Both the position numbers and the translations under genes were made by a program. Under the pieces are notes generated by a model. The model ran no database searches. It was not told where the DNA came from and saw only the letters and a list, made by a program, of their open reading frames with translations. Shown here piece by piece: positions 53,255-64,000 of a stretch of 64,000 nt of DNA (position 1 is its first letter; each line of letters begins with the position of its first letter). This stretch comes from Lytechinus variegatus (taxonomy: Eukaryota; Echinodermata; Echinoidea; Temnopleuroida; Toxopneustidae), in contig NC_054743.1 in NCBI RefSeq assembly GCF_018143015.1, positions 33,443,934 to 33,507,933 of the forward strand. Reading direction: 5' to 3'.

Positions 53255-53368
53255 TCCAGCGTTGGAAACCCGTAAGAACGCCATCTTCCGCACATCACGC
53301 ACACGGGAGAGCCACGATCCCCTGGACGGAGCAGGAATTCGTCCATTTCCCCCTTAATTTTAAGTTAG
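53255..53368 (+). other. SYNCRIP: Probable non-coding first exon of SYNCRIP/HNRNPR homolog
   Basis: It ends at a strong donor, TTAG|GTAAGTATC, with the last exon base at 53368. It would splice to the acceptor AATACAG at 55730, with exon 2 starting at 55731, 28 bp before the ATG. CGCCATCTTCCG at 53279-53290 combines a YY1-like and an ETS-like site, typical of housekeeping start regions. The 5' limit is inferred. Confidence 0.55.
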
Positions 53369-54715
53369 GTAAGTATCAGTTTTATTTTTTTGTAATGTCT
53401 GGATTTTATTGCATATTTGTATCGCAATTTGTGTACGTTTTCTTCATTTGATTGTTTTTAATTCATTTGCAATGCTTGTTTTTTTTTACTGAGCGTCGCT
53501 TCGCCGCTCAGCAGCAGCTGTGTGTGTGTAATTATGACATGAGTGAAACGAAAAATCTGATATTGTTCTGCCTTTCTGTCTCCCAAAATAACAAATTGTG
53601 TATGCGAATTCGGGTTTTCCTAGTATATACTTTATATACGTTGTATTGAATCATTCGGTATGATTTTAAGTGTGAATATACGTTCATTTTCATCATTTTA
53701 TTCCACCCATGAAAATTTGCTTAGCCTTTGCTTAGCCTTTGGCTTTGCTTTGTATGGTGTGCGTGGCCATGCATGGCTGTCGGTGAATGTTGCATGTGAA
53801 ATTTGATGTCGATACTACAGTTCGACATTGTTCCGCGATCTTTTGCCCTCTAATGTTTTTTTATAGTTATTTGAACATTGTTTTCGTATATTTTTTTCAT
53901 CGCTTATCTTGTAAATACGTTTTCTTTGTTGGAAGATTTGCTGTAATTTTCATGTGTAAATTTTCAACAACAAGCGCACATGTTCATTTGGTCAGATACT
54001 GACAGTTCGCCATGTGGAGTGCCAGCGATCGAGGGGACGCCGGTTTATTTGCATATGAATGGGCTAGGGAGCTGAAGGACGCGATTCGCATTGTGAATGG
54101 TTGGCTTTTGTGGCGGCGGGAAGAGTGCAGTGTGTGTTCTTTGTGGTGTGTGTAGTTAAGCGTCCATAGGCATGGCATGCATATGGGAGCATGAGCATTT
54201 GCCAATGTCTGAACATTGAGAAGTTTCAAAGTTAGCTTTACTATGTAGGGTCTAGATCTAATATTTTTTCTTTTATTGCTCTGTTCTTAGATTCAGTCCC
54301 TTTGACTTTCTCATATTTTTAGATTGTTATTTATTTTAAATCTGAACTTCCTGAAGTGGTATTTTTTTTTGCTCTTATGAGGGTGGGGAGGCACTTCAGA
54401 AAAATAATAAGGCCTAGGCCACAAATGAAAAATTATTTCACAAAATCCATGCAGCAAATATACTTTTTTTAGAAAATTTAGGTATTAGAAAATTTAGGTA
54501 TTGAGAATTTTTCACATTACATGCAAAATTATGAGAGCATCTTATTTTTGTTTCTGGATCTAATCTGCTATTCCAATCTACAAACAAAATATTTTTTTTC
54601 TTACAGAATTTGGATATTGTAATTGAGCGAAGCTTGCACCCTCAGCAAAACTAAAATAGGCCTAAATGAATGAAACATTCAGAAGTTTCTGACTTTTCAC
54701 TGCCATTTTGGATGG

Positions 54716-55272
54716 TTAAAGGACAAGACAACCCCAAAATAAATTTGAATGAAAAGAAAAATTCAACAAGCATAACGCTGAAAGTTTCATCAAAATCGGA
54801 TGTAAAATAAGAAAGTTATGGCATTTTTAAGTTTCGCTTGTATAAAATATGAACGAGCCAGTTACATCCAAATGAGAGTTGATGACATCACTCACTATTT
54901 CTTTTTTTATTTTATTATATGAAATATTTTTATATTGTCATGTGAAATGAAGTTTCATTCCTCCCTGACCCTGTGGAATTCCATTGTTTTAACATTTTGT
55001 GCTTCAGACAAGGAGGTCCTAATCGTCAAATTCGTAAAAATTGAAATATTGTATAATTCAAACAAAAAAAAATAGTGAGTGACATCACCGACTCTCATTT
55101 GGATGTAACTGGCTCGTTCATATAACTATTTTGTTGAAAATAAGCGAAACTTCAAAATGTCATAACTTTCTTATTTTACATCCGATTTTGATGAAATTTC
55201 CAATATTGTGCTTGTCTGATTTTTCTCCATTGATTCAAATCAACATTTTTCTGAAGTGGACTTGACCTTTAA
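54716..55272. mobile_element. TTAA MITE family B copy 4 (complete)
   Basis: TTAAAGGACAAGACAACCCC and GAAGTGGACTTGACCTTTAA are the ends. Arms fold back through TTACATCCAAATGAGAGT / ACTCTCATTTGGATGTAA. It lies in SYNCRIP intron 1. Confidence 0.85.
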
Positions 55273-55417
55273 ATTTCCACATTCTAATTTTATAACATGC
55301 CTCAAGTTATTACCAAAGAAATGTCTTACAGATTTGGCAATTACTAATTTGACTGCACCACAAAATGTTAAAAAAAACTGTGGTAATTACACATGTTGAG
55401 GGGGAATACATGTAGAT

Positions 55418-55649
55418 ATTTCTTTCACATGATAATGAGGAGAATATTGAAATATTTTATACAGTGAAATACAAAAGAAAAAGTGAGTGAGTGACATCAG
55501 TCCCCTTATTTGCATACTGACCTGGAAGTGCATATCACTGTTATGTGAAATAATTACAATAATTTTCATGAAATTTTCAGTGTTATGCTTGTTTGATTTT
55601 TTTTCTTTTTATTTAAATCAATATTTTGTTGGGGTGGACTGTCCTTTAA
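55418..55649. mobile_element. TTAA MITE family B copy 5 (half element)
   Basis: It matches the right half of family B (CACATGATAATGAGGAGAAT to GGGGTGGACTGTCCTTTAA). It ends 82 bp before SYNCRIP exon 2. Confidence 0.7.
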
Positions 55650-55730
55650 TAGAATTCAAGTAGGCCCTGAATTATTGTATGAAGGCTCATCAGGCCTAAT
55701 CTGTCATGATTCTCCCATAATTTAATACAG

Positions 55731-55930
55731 GTAACACACCCCCAGTAGGCTGCAAATCATGGCAGATAATGGTGATATAAAACCAGAAGAGATGGAACAA
55801 AGCCAGGGAGATGGTGGTGCTGAGGAGCCCATGGAGACTGAGTTTGAAAGAACAGACAAATATGACAGCTACCTGGGAATGGGCTTCACAGAGAAGGTTG
55901 CTTCCGAACTGGACAGGTTCTTTGCAAAAG
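55731..55930 (+). CDS. SYNCRIP: SYNCRIP exon 2 (ATG at 55759)
   Basis: Twenty-eight bases of 5' UTR precede AATCATGG, a favourable start context. Residues 1-57 include the acidic stretch EEPMETEFERTDKYDSYLGM and FTEKVASELDRFFAKG. Donor GTATGT, phase 1. Confidence 0.9.
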
Positions 55931-58900
55931 GTATGTTTTATTGAAGTGGTTCATTTTGAAATGTCCTGATTTCTTTGCCCTCATACCCTTAGCTGTATGA
56001 TTTGAAAATTGAATACAGTTATTTTGTTTCACAAATTCTTTCTAGAAATAAGTGAGAATAATCCAAAATTTTAAAAAAGCTGTGTCTTGTTAAATTGTAA
56101 TGTGCTATGTATTTTTTTTGTCAATGTGTAGGAATCCTTTCTGGTGATGATGCACTGGATGATAGAGCGTTTGAGGCTCTGAAAGAACTTGACGAGACAT
56201 CTAGGCTCGGAGTCTTGAAGCAGTTTGGTGAGAGTGACTTGTCCCATGTCACTAACACAAGTGCATTCCTGTGTGGGGTCATCAGGACATACAGACAGAA
56301 GAGCAGAATGAAGCAGTCACAGGGTGGACAAGAACCCAAGGGTCCAGATGAAGCTAAAATTAAGGTAAAAATTATGAAAGCTTGTTAACCATAAATAGAC
56401 TGGTCTATTTCAACACCTAAGAAGATGGGGGGGGGGCTGATTCAGCCCCCCTCCCCCCTTATGATCTCGGCCATCGATAGCAACGAAAATTGGCACGCGC
56501 GTTACCCATGGGATTATCTACAAAATTGTAATATCAAATTCTGCGAAAAATCTCATTCCTCATTAATTATGCTAATTTATGCGTAAAATCGTAAGTTTGC
56601 TCTAATTATCAAAATAATGCTCCTTAAATGCTAATTTTTGTTTCACAAACCCTAGATAGGCATCTGATCAAATTTATTTCTAAAAAATTACAACATATTT
56701 ATTTTCTTATGTATTCTATTTTCTAAATTTCTTATGTATTTCTGTGTTTTTTATTGTTTTTTCAATGGAAATGGTTTGGGACTTTATTTTGACCATAAAA
56801 AAAGGTAAAATAAATTGATTTCAAGCAGTAAAAGGAAAAATGATACATTTATGAATTTTGGCAAAAAACACTATTTGCATTGGATTTGTACACAAATTCA
56901 CGTTTTTGAGTAATGAAAGTAAAAAGTCAGCGAGCAACGCGGTCAAAAAATTTCAAGCGGGGGATTTATTGTGAAAAATGTTGGGGGCTGAATCAGCCCC
57001 CCCCCCCCCCCCCCCGCCAGTCTTTTTAGGGTTAAGTGTGTTTGTGTCTGTAATTGGTATTTCCTCTTTGGAATTCAAAGCCTTATTAAGCTTGGTAAAA
57101 TTGAATGAGTCATTTCCAAATTTTAATTCATTGTCCGATAACCTGATCGATTTTATATGATGAAATACTTAGTATTCTGTTTATTTTTGGGCTTTACTAT
57201 GAACTACTAAACTATCCAACACTTTCAAGCATCTAGAAATGAATCTGCTTGTTGAAGGAAGTCGCTTTAGCTCTAGCGAAGATGGAACTACCTTTTACCT
57301 ACGTTTGTGCCTTACAGTAATGCATTGTTTTTTCTATTCCTTTGTTGCAGGAAATCCTTGCCAGAACAGGTTACTCACTTGATATCACATTAGGACAGAG
57401 AAAGTCCAGTCGTCCCAAACCTGAAGATGTTGAAACGTTACCGCCACCCGCCCAAGGTTCAGAGGTGAGAACATTTTTTTCCTGTTGACCCATATTGCAG
57501 TATGATATTTCTTTGGGAAATATATAGGGTATTTCCCTCAAAGCCAGTCAGTGTTTTAAAATTAAAATTATCTGTTTCAAAAGTATTGATTTTAGTTGAT
57601 GAAAATTACTACTTGTTTGAATTGCATTCCAGGCCCTGTCGTACTGATACCCCTTTCATAAACCCAATTAAAATGAATTAGGCGGCTAATAGCAGCATAA
57701 TTTGGTCATAAAATTGGAGGAGGACAAGAGTTATCCGCATTACTCTGATGCTGCTATTATCCGCATAATAGCAGCATTGGGATAAGATTTTGAGTTTATG
57801 AACGCATTTCCAAATAATGCGGATAATTGCCATGGTGCGGTCACAAGGTCACCCTTTTCCAACACAACCGCATCGGAGGGGGCGTGTCCAGTTGTCATGG
57901 CGATTATCCGCCTTTTTCAGGACGGGCGCTCGTAAAAATAATGCGGCTTATTTTCGGAGTTTATGAACGCAATTTTTTTTTAATTATCCGCATTACTCTT
58001 GGGCGGCTAATTGGAGGATAGGTTTATGAAAAGGGTAATAGAGTTGCAACAGAATAAATGTAGACCAGTCACAATTTGACTTTGATTCATATCTGTCTGT
58101 CTATAGTATCCATAGTTAATATTTCTAAAACAAGAAAAAAAAAAATGTGCGAAAAGGTGCTCCAAATTTTTGAATAACTGAATATCACTTTTATCTTTAA
58201 TTCTAGATCTTCATTGGAAAGATCCCAAGGGAGATGTTTGAAGATGAACTCATTCCTCTGTTGGAGCAGTGTGGTGATGTGCATGATCTGAGGTTAATGA
58301 TGGACCCACTTACAGGCCAAAACAGGGGTTATGCATTTGCAGCATTCACTACCACCGATGGTGCCAAGGAAGCTGTCAAAAAGGTATGTATACTGGAAGA
58401 TGCATTTCAAGTCGATATCAGTGTTCATGTTATGTAGGTAGTAGCTACCAAGGTGCCACAAAGGTCTATGCTATGTACTTGTGTGCCTTTAGTAAGGCAT
58501 TAATTTATGTTACCATTGCAGTTTCATTAGCTTTTCATCACTTACAATTCCAGTGTATTTGTGACAAGTTGGCTGGAAAGCACTATTAAGAAATTCCAGT
58601 CCATGACTATCTGATTCTTGTCCATAGCTTTGCTATTGCAGACAATTTAGTGATGTAAACTTCATGTTCAATATTGCATGTATTTGAACAAATACAGTGT
58701 CCATAAAGTCAAAGCATATTTATTTTCTGTTTGATTTATTTTGTAGCTCAATGGATACAAAGTCAAAGAAAACTGGCAAATCAGTGTGAACATCTCAGTA
58801 CCGAAGAGTAGGCTCTACGTCGGCTCCATCCCCAAGAACAAGACCAAAGAAGAGATCTTGGAAGAGTTCTCCAAAGTTGAAAGTGAGTTAACAGTTTGAA

Positions 58901-61900
58901 CTTCCTTGCAACCTGGGAAATATATTTTTTCCCGGTTTTTCATTGCATTATGAAGATGGAAGAGCAGTGTTCTTAATATTGACTAACATTTCTTTTTTTT
59001 TAACCTGTAAATCAACAGCTTCTAAATGTGTATTTTGATGAACTGAGATGTCATAAGTAATTATTTATGAAAATATGCTATTTGCATGCAGTAAGCATAA
59101 TGGGAAGGGGGGCTGCCTTGGTGAATAGAAACAAAAAGATTCCGGAACAGAGTAAACACTGTCTAAATATCTTTTTTGTGTGTGATCAACAGAGGGTCTG
59201 ATGGATGTCATCATCTACAAGACAGAAGACAAGATGCGCAATCGTGGTTTTGCCTTCCTCGAGTTTGACTCCCACAAAGCAGCTGCAAGTGCGAAGAGGA
59301 AACTTCTCTCTGGAAGGGTCAAGGTCTGGAATCAAATCAATGTCAATGTAGACTGGGCTGATCCAGTGATTGAGCCAGACTCCGAGACTATGTCGAAGGT
59401 AAGTTATTCCAGCTAATCACAAAGCAGAGTTAAGTTTTGAAAGAATTTGTCTATGAATACCTCAAGTTTCGGCATGGTTTGCCGAACGTTTTATTTCATA
59501 TTTCAGCACAGGATCTACACCTGTCTCTTGTGTTACGCTCTTGCCATAACTTTGCAATTTGTTAACTTATGAAATCCAAATCTTGTTACATGTATTCACA
59601 TTCATTGGAATTGCAATTATCTGATAAGTTATGAAAAAAAATTACATTTGATGCTTTCACTTCCAGCTCTCTTGTGTCTGTATGGCAGGGGCAATGATCT
59701 GAATAGACTTTGGAATCAGAGGTCTTGTTATTATTAAAAATATTTTTTGAAACCCAAAGAAATGAGTTGTCATTGATAATTTTTTTTTTTAAATTGCATC
59801 TTCAGGTGAAAGTTGTGTACATCAGAAATCTTTCTCAGGAATCAACAGAAGCGAAGATTAAGGAAGACTTTGGTCAGTATGGTGAGGTTGAGAAGGCCAA
59901 GAAGATGAAGGATTACTGCTTTGTTCACTTCAAGGAAAGGGAAGCAGCTGTCAAGGTAATTTGTCATTTCAGTTATGTCTGTGCACTCCCCCCCCCCCTT
60001 GAAAAAATGAAAAGGTTATTTATGGAGATGAAACTAAATTTAGTAGGTAGTGGGTAAAGCAGAAATAACTCGTGGTTGTCAGTTCAATCATTCATCAAAG
60101 GTCGCATGTCATAAGGTGGTCCAATTTCGCGAACAGGGTAAAAATGTTATAGCTATTACCATTCTCTACATAATGACAAAGTTTTAAGTTTTGAATACCG
60201 TTACTTTTCCTTAAAATGACTAATTAACAGTCAATTATTACATAGATGTAAATGTGAATTTTGAAATGTGTTTTTCTCAAATTGGACCTGCTGCACATAA
60301 AATGGTGTCAAAAGTTAATGCAACATGGATCACCCTAGTATTTTGCAGTTATAATCTTGAAACATCAATGATTAAATCTTTACCAAAAAATTAAATAACT
60401 ATTATTTTATGCATGTTAATTATACTAATTAATTAACAGTATTTAATTTCACATTTCTGCCCCCAAAATACCTGTCACTGTATTTGTATGCTTGGCAAAA
60501 TGACAACATCATGGGTAGAAATGTTTGTTGCAATGATACACAACATTTGTACTAAAAATTAAGATTACAAATTAGATAATTAACCAAATCTCTCCAGTTT
60601 ACTAATTGATAAGGTTGCAGATCAGAGCTGACATACACATGTATTCCATTGCTGCATATTTTCAAAACGCCCAGAAATGTGAGGATATCAGTCATATTAC
60701 ATATTATAGGAAGTTGTTCATTAGGTTTAATTAATATTTTATCATTTACCGCATCCACCGGCTCCGCCACCCCTGTTACTTCAAACTTAATGTGCCATAG
60801 TTTTTGTTCCTGATATTGTATTGATCTAATTCATAGTAATATATTTAGCCTATAGTTCTAGCTTCAAAATGAGATATTACTCAATAAATTTGGTTAAGAT
60901 GCTGTGATGTAGCAACAATTTATCCATGGCACCGTGTGGAAAATTGTTCATACGCCACGCTTTTTGCATACCCAACTTATGAAATGCGACCACAGCTTAT
61001 AACCCAATTCTAGTGAATAATTTGATTAACTAGAAATTTTGCAATCATTCATTTTCAGGATTTATTAATGAAGTTAGAATGTTGTGAGAGAACTTCTTTG
61101 GGAAATACTAAATGTGGTCGCAGATCATTGGTTGCCTCGGAAGTAAGTTGGTACTGTTGTGTTGCTAGTTTTCAGCTGTAAATTAGTAATTTGTAAGTTT
61201 AATTGACAAATTGATAATAAGTTCGTTTCATAATTGAGCCGTTGCTTTTATATCCCCCCCCCCCCCTTATTGTCATGACTAGGCGATAGAGGAGATGAAT
61301 GGGAAGGAGTATGAAGGAACCACGATAGAAGTGTCTCTTGCCAAACCACCTCAGGAGAACAAGAAGAAAAAAGAAAGAATCATGAGGCAACAAAATCTTG
61401 GAGGGTGAGTATTTACAGGCAAAACCACTCTGAATAAAGTGATTATTCCTAATTGCTGCACCAACAGTCCTCAATGTGACATGCTGGCGAGGTTTTTCGC
61501 CAGTTTTTGTGTGAAGACCAAGTTTCAAAGAGTTAAGAGGTCTAGGGTGCAGTTTGTAACCCCTGGAGTCTAGTTGCATTTATCTGCAATGAAAGAAGAA
61601 TTTAAAGTAGTTGTAATTTCACATTCTTGGCCATTTTGATGTGTGTTTAATAACTAAAAAAGGCAAATTCCGAAATGCATTCAACATTGAAATTTATTTA
61701 CAAAATGCACATAAAGATTGCATTTGATTAAGTTTGCAGTTACCAAATTTTGCAAATTTGAAAGGGGGGGTGGTAAAAAAGAGAAATTGCGATAGAATAT
61801 TTGCAAAATAAAGGTCTTTACTATGTTCAATATCTATGAACTTCATGCTTTGACCTTTCACGGTATGGATTCGAAGTTCAAATGTCAATTGCTGTTATTG

Positions 61901-62516
61901 TGTAAATTTTTTTTTCAGATTCGGCTTTGAAGGGTACTCGCCTCGAGGTCGTGGTGGTCCACAAGGCGGCCACCGTGGTCGTGGAAGTGGATATGGTGGT
62001 GGAGATCGCTATAGGGACTATGGTGGCTATGAAGGTTATGATGATGGATATTATGGTGGCTACGGGGGCGGTTATGGTGGTGGACGTTATGAAGCAGACA
62101 GCTATGGATACGGTGAAGGCTATGACGGTTACTATGGCGGCGGAGCAGGATACGGACGTGGACGTGGCAACAGAGCAAGAGGGAGGGGCATGGGAATTCG
62201 AGGAGGGCCCAGTACACAGAGGGGTTTTTTACGGGGAGGTGGGGCCCGAGGTGGCCCCAGGGGAGGGCGCGGTGGTCCCAGGGGTGGACGTGGCAACCGG
62301 GGTGGCCGAGGGGGGCGAGGAGGTAACATGGGTGGCAAGAGGAAATTAGAAGGACAATTGATGGGGGACCCAAAGCGACGCAACACCCAATCTCAGTGGG
62401 GAACGCAACCCATTGCCCAACAGCCTCTTGATCAGGGATATGGTTATAGTGACTACAACAACTTCTATGATGACCAGTGGTCATCGGACAACTACGGGGC
62501 TGGCAGTTGGAAGTAG
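55759..62516 (+). CDS. SYNCRIP: SYNCRIP/hnRNP Q-hnRNP R homolog, 9 coding exons
   Basis: Coding exons: 55759-55930, 56132-56364, 57351-57464, 58207-58383, 58747-58882, 59193-59398, 59806-59955, 61283-61404, 61919-62516. All introns are GT-AG and in phase; 1908 nt gives 635 residues, against about 623-633 in human hnRNP Q/R. Residues 1-57 are acidic. The N-terminal RNA-recognition unit spans about 38-110. RRM1 starts at 174 (IFIGKIP, then RGYAFAAF). RRM2 starts at 254 (RLYVGSIPK, then NRGFAFLEF). RRM3 starts at 347 (VKVVYIRNL, then DYCFVHF). After it come YGG and RGG repeats, a bipartite basic signal (KRK at 577-579, KRR at 589-591) and the family tail WGTQPIAQQPL. The family binds mRNA and acts in splicing, transport, stability and translation. 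Vertebrate SYNCRIP and HNRNPR are paralogues, so either name fits. Confidence 0.95.
56132..56364 (+). CDS. SYNCRIP: SYNCRIP exon 3
   Basis: It encodes the helical N-terminal unit: DDALDDRAFEALKELDE, LGVLKQFGESDLSHV and FLCGVIRTYRQKSR. This is one of the most conserved parts of hnRNP Q/R outside the RRMs. Acceptor TGTAG, donor GTAAAA. Confidence 0.93.
56396..57028. mobile_element. MITE with GGGGGCTGATTCAGCCCCC ends in SYNCRIP intron 3
   Basis: A self-palindromic GGCTGATTCAGCC (or GGCTGAATCAGCC) sits near each end next to G- and C-runs. AGACTGG and CCAGTCT bound the element. The interior is AT-rich and non-coding. Confidence 0.65.
57351..57464 (+). CDS. SYNCRIP: SYNCRIP exon 4
   Basis: It encodes EILARTGYSLDITLGQRKSS and a Pro-rich linker, equivalent to LLERTGYTLDVTTGQRKYGG in vertebrates. 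It is phase 0 at both ends. Acceptor TTGCAG, donor GTGAGA. Confidence 0.92.
57649..58036. mobile_element. MITE family P in SYNCRIP intron 4
   Basis: ACCCCTTTCATAAACCCAAT at the left and GGTTTATGAAAAGGGT at the right. Repeated inner GCGGATAA/TTATCCGC and GGCGGCTAAT blocks are inverted. It is more GC-rich than the rest of the intron. Confidence 0.75.
58207..58383 (+). CDS. SYNCRIP: SYNCRIP exon 5 (RRM1)
   Basis: RNP2 is IFIGKI and RNP1 is RGYAFAAF. The block DLRLMMDPLTGQNRGYAF is nearly identical to human hnRNP Q/R. Donor GTATGT. Confidence 0.95.
58747..58882 (+). CDS. SYNCRIP: SYNCRIP exon 6 (end of RRM1, start of RRM2)
   Basis: It runs from LNGYKVKENWQISVNISVPK to RLYVGSIPKNKTKEEILEEF. The latter matches RLFVGSIPKSKTKEQILEEF in vertebrates. 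Confidence 0.94.
59193..59398 (+). CDS. SYNCRIP: SYNCRIP exon 7 (RRM2)
   Basis: It encodes GLMDVIIYKTEDKMRNRGFA, LLSGRVKVW and VDWADPVIEPDSE. All are diagnostic of the hnRNP Q/R/ACF group. Donor GTAAGT. Confidence 0.94.
59806..59955 (+). CDS. SYNCRIP: SYNCRIP exon 8 (RRM3)
   Basis: It encodes VKVVYIRNLSQESTEAKIKE then FGQYGEVEKAKKMKDYCFVH. Fifty codons, phase 0. Acceptor TTCAG, donor GTAATT. Confidence 0.94.
61283..61404 (+). CDS. SYNCRIP: SYNCRIP exon 9 (end of RRM3)
   Basis: It encodes AIEEMNGKEYEGTTIEVSLA, then KPPQENKKKKERIMRQQNLG. Acceptor GACTAG, donor GTGAGT. The preceding 1.3 kb intron holds no clear element. Confidence 0.92.
61919..62516 (+). CDS. SYNCRIP: SYNCRIP terminal exon 10 (YGG/RGG tail)
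   Basis: It encodes 198 residues: about 90 of GY-rich repeats (GGYEGYDDGYYGGYGGG-like), then RGG boxes at about 528-575, a basic bipartite signal, and WGTQPIAQQPL ending in GSWK. The stop is TAG at 62514-62516. RGG arginines are usual methylation targets in this family. Confidence 0.94.
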
Positions 62517-63660
62517 ATGACTTCATCTGCAGGACCATAAAGTAAATTTCCACTGGAAAGGGTGGATGAGACCTGTCTTCACTTCACGATCAGTACAGGT
62601 AAAATCTCAATGGGCTGGGAACATGGACTTTGTCTATTGTAAATAATCAACTAGAATATACCTCTCTCAGAATGCTCATAAAGTGCCCAATTCTTTTTAG
62701 CTTACTCAATTATTTGCGAACTACAAAGGCACGTGCACTGTCAACATTTTAAATAATCTGGAAAAAAATAATAATTCATTGTATTGAAGTTTGTCTCATT
62801 TTGGATGGTTATGAAATATGTATGTAAGTTTCATGTAGGTAATCCACTAGAATTGGAATTGGAAAAATTTAAAGGAAAAACAGAAAAAAAGTTGGTTTTC
62901 AAAGTTCTTTGGTCTTTTTAACTATTTTGTCTTAATGTGTAACTGTTGAAAATTGTCTAAAAGTGTGTACATAGAAACCACTCTAGAACACCTGTGTATT
63001 GTTATGAATTGTTTTGAAAAGAATGAAACATTTTTATGGAGAAAAACGTTAAATGACATTGATATGCAGTATTCATTGACCAGTGCAGTTTGCAGGTTTG
63101 TCTCCTTTAGAAGAAATATTTTTACATTTCAGACTCAAATATAATGCTTTGTACATTTACCTTCAGTGTTATTCTGTACAGATAAAGGCATATTTCAAGT
63201 TTGTTAGTAGCAGTCAAAATGGGCTAGCATGTAGACATTAGTGTTCAGTGCAAAACTGCAAATGTTTCTATATTCAATTGATAGATTTTAAATATGTCTG
63301 TTTTTATCAGAACACTCATACTTTACAGCAGTGGAAATCATGTTTTGTCGTCCTGTCCGAAAATTGTGACTCTCGTGTAGATATCCCTTGTTCTTGGCAA
63401 AATTAATTATGTAGTAGCAAAAGTCCTAAGTTTTTGATATTCATTAAAGTTGACCATGTACAGAATTTACAAAATTGCTTTTCTACCAGTTTCTTTATTT
63501 AGATTTCAAACAAGTCGAGTTTTCAACTGTTTTTATGGAAAAAAAAATATCCTTGCACATTGTGTTCACAGACAATCTACAATGAACTTGAAAAGGTTCA
63601 ATTGATTGTCTTTTTGTTTTTAAAGAAAAGTACAGTATAAAGAAAAATAAATAAAATCCA
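62517..63660 (+). other. SYNCRIP: SYNCRIP 3' UTR with polyadenylation signals
   Basis: The AT-rich sequence after the stop has no coding features. Overlapping AATAAA hexamers lie at 63646-63655, giving a 3' UTR of about 1.15 kb. From 63661 to 64000 I see no feature other than a terminal A-run. Confidence 0.5.
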
Positions 63661-64000
63661 TAGTGTAGCATGTTGCATGTTAAAATGGATAAGTGAAAAG
63701 TAGTCTTTAAAACTTAATCTCATTTTCACATTCCAACATGAATTTGAAAAACGTAGTGCATGCTTTATTGACTAACTTGTGTTACAATCATTATGTGGAT
63801 ATTAACACGTTTCTTTGTCTCTCTTTTTCTCCCTCTTCACTTTCTCATCCCTGTTACCCAAATAGAAAACAAGCCATTCAAATTCTTGAATGTAAATTAG
63901 TTCCCAAATTGGAACTCATGAAAAGTTCAAGATAATTCCTTTTAATAATTGTGTATAGTTATGTTATTTGATAGCCATTTCTTTTTCAGATTAAAAAAAA

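Noticed and set aside
61915-62553. A 212-residue minus-strand open frame opposite the SYNCRIP terminal exon
   Set aside because: It is His/Pro/Leu-rich, as expected for the antisense of GGY/RGG codons, has no recognisable domain, and lies wholly against a well supported exon.

Overview
This is an intron-rich, AT-rich animal genome window. It holds three protein-coding genes among a dense population of small palindromic DNA transposons. The gene content fits a marine deuterostome invertebrate. The repeat types point most to an echinoderm, probably a sea urchin: TTAA-flanked fold-back MITEs, tRNA-headed SINEs with a 3' tail ending in ATT repeats, TGACCTTTGACCT-bearing tandem repeats and arrays of a GAGCGCGAAGCGCGAGC palindrome. 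That assignment is inference from repeat style, not from a marker gene.

Region 1 (6867-37753, minus strand) is one gene of 14 coding exons. It encodes a complete 590-residue membrane-anchored amidase-signature enzyme of the plant-type fatty acid amide hydrolase (FAAH) class, with a Lys-Ser-Ser triad and all exon phases consistent. Its introns hold most of the repeats, including 1 kb TIR elements, arrays of about 157-bp units, two SINEs, a LINE fragment, minisatellites and many MITEs. Several MITEs lie within tens of bases of splice sites.

Region 2 (37754-42222) is intergenic. It holds a TTAA MITE and a TIR element that contains a MSANTD3-like Myb/SANT exon, apparently a captured gene fragment.

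Region 3 (42223-about 45600, minus strand) is DNAJC28, a mitochondrial-type J-domain/DUF1992 protein coded in a single exon, with a probable upstream 5' UTR exon.

Region 4 (45541-53000) is intergenic. It is occupied by an inverted array of the GAGCGCGAAGCGCGAGC repeat, several nested MITEs and one GC-rich fragment of unknown origin.

Region 5 (about 53255-63660, plus strand) is the invertebrate co-orthologue of SYNCRIP/hnRNP Q and hnRNP R. It has a non-coding first exon, nine coding exons (635 residues, three RRMs, RGG/YGG tail) and a long 3' UTR.

The three genes have unrelated roles: lipid-amide signalling, a mitochondrial co-chaperone and an RNA-binding protein. They do not form an operon-like unit. 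DNAJC28 and SYNCRIP are divergent, with about 8 kb of repeats between them.
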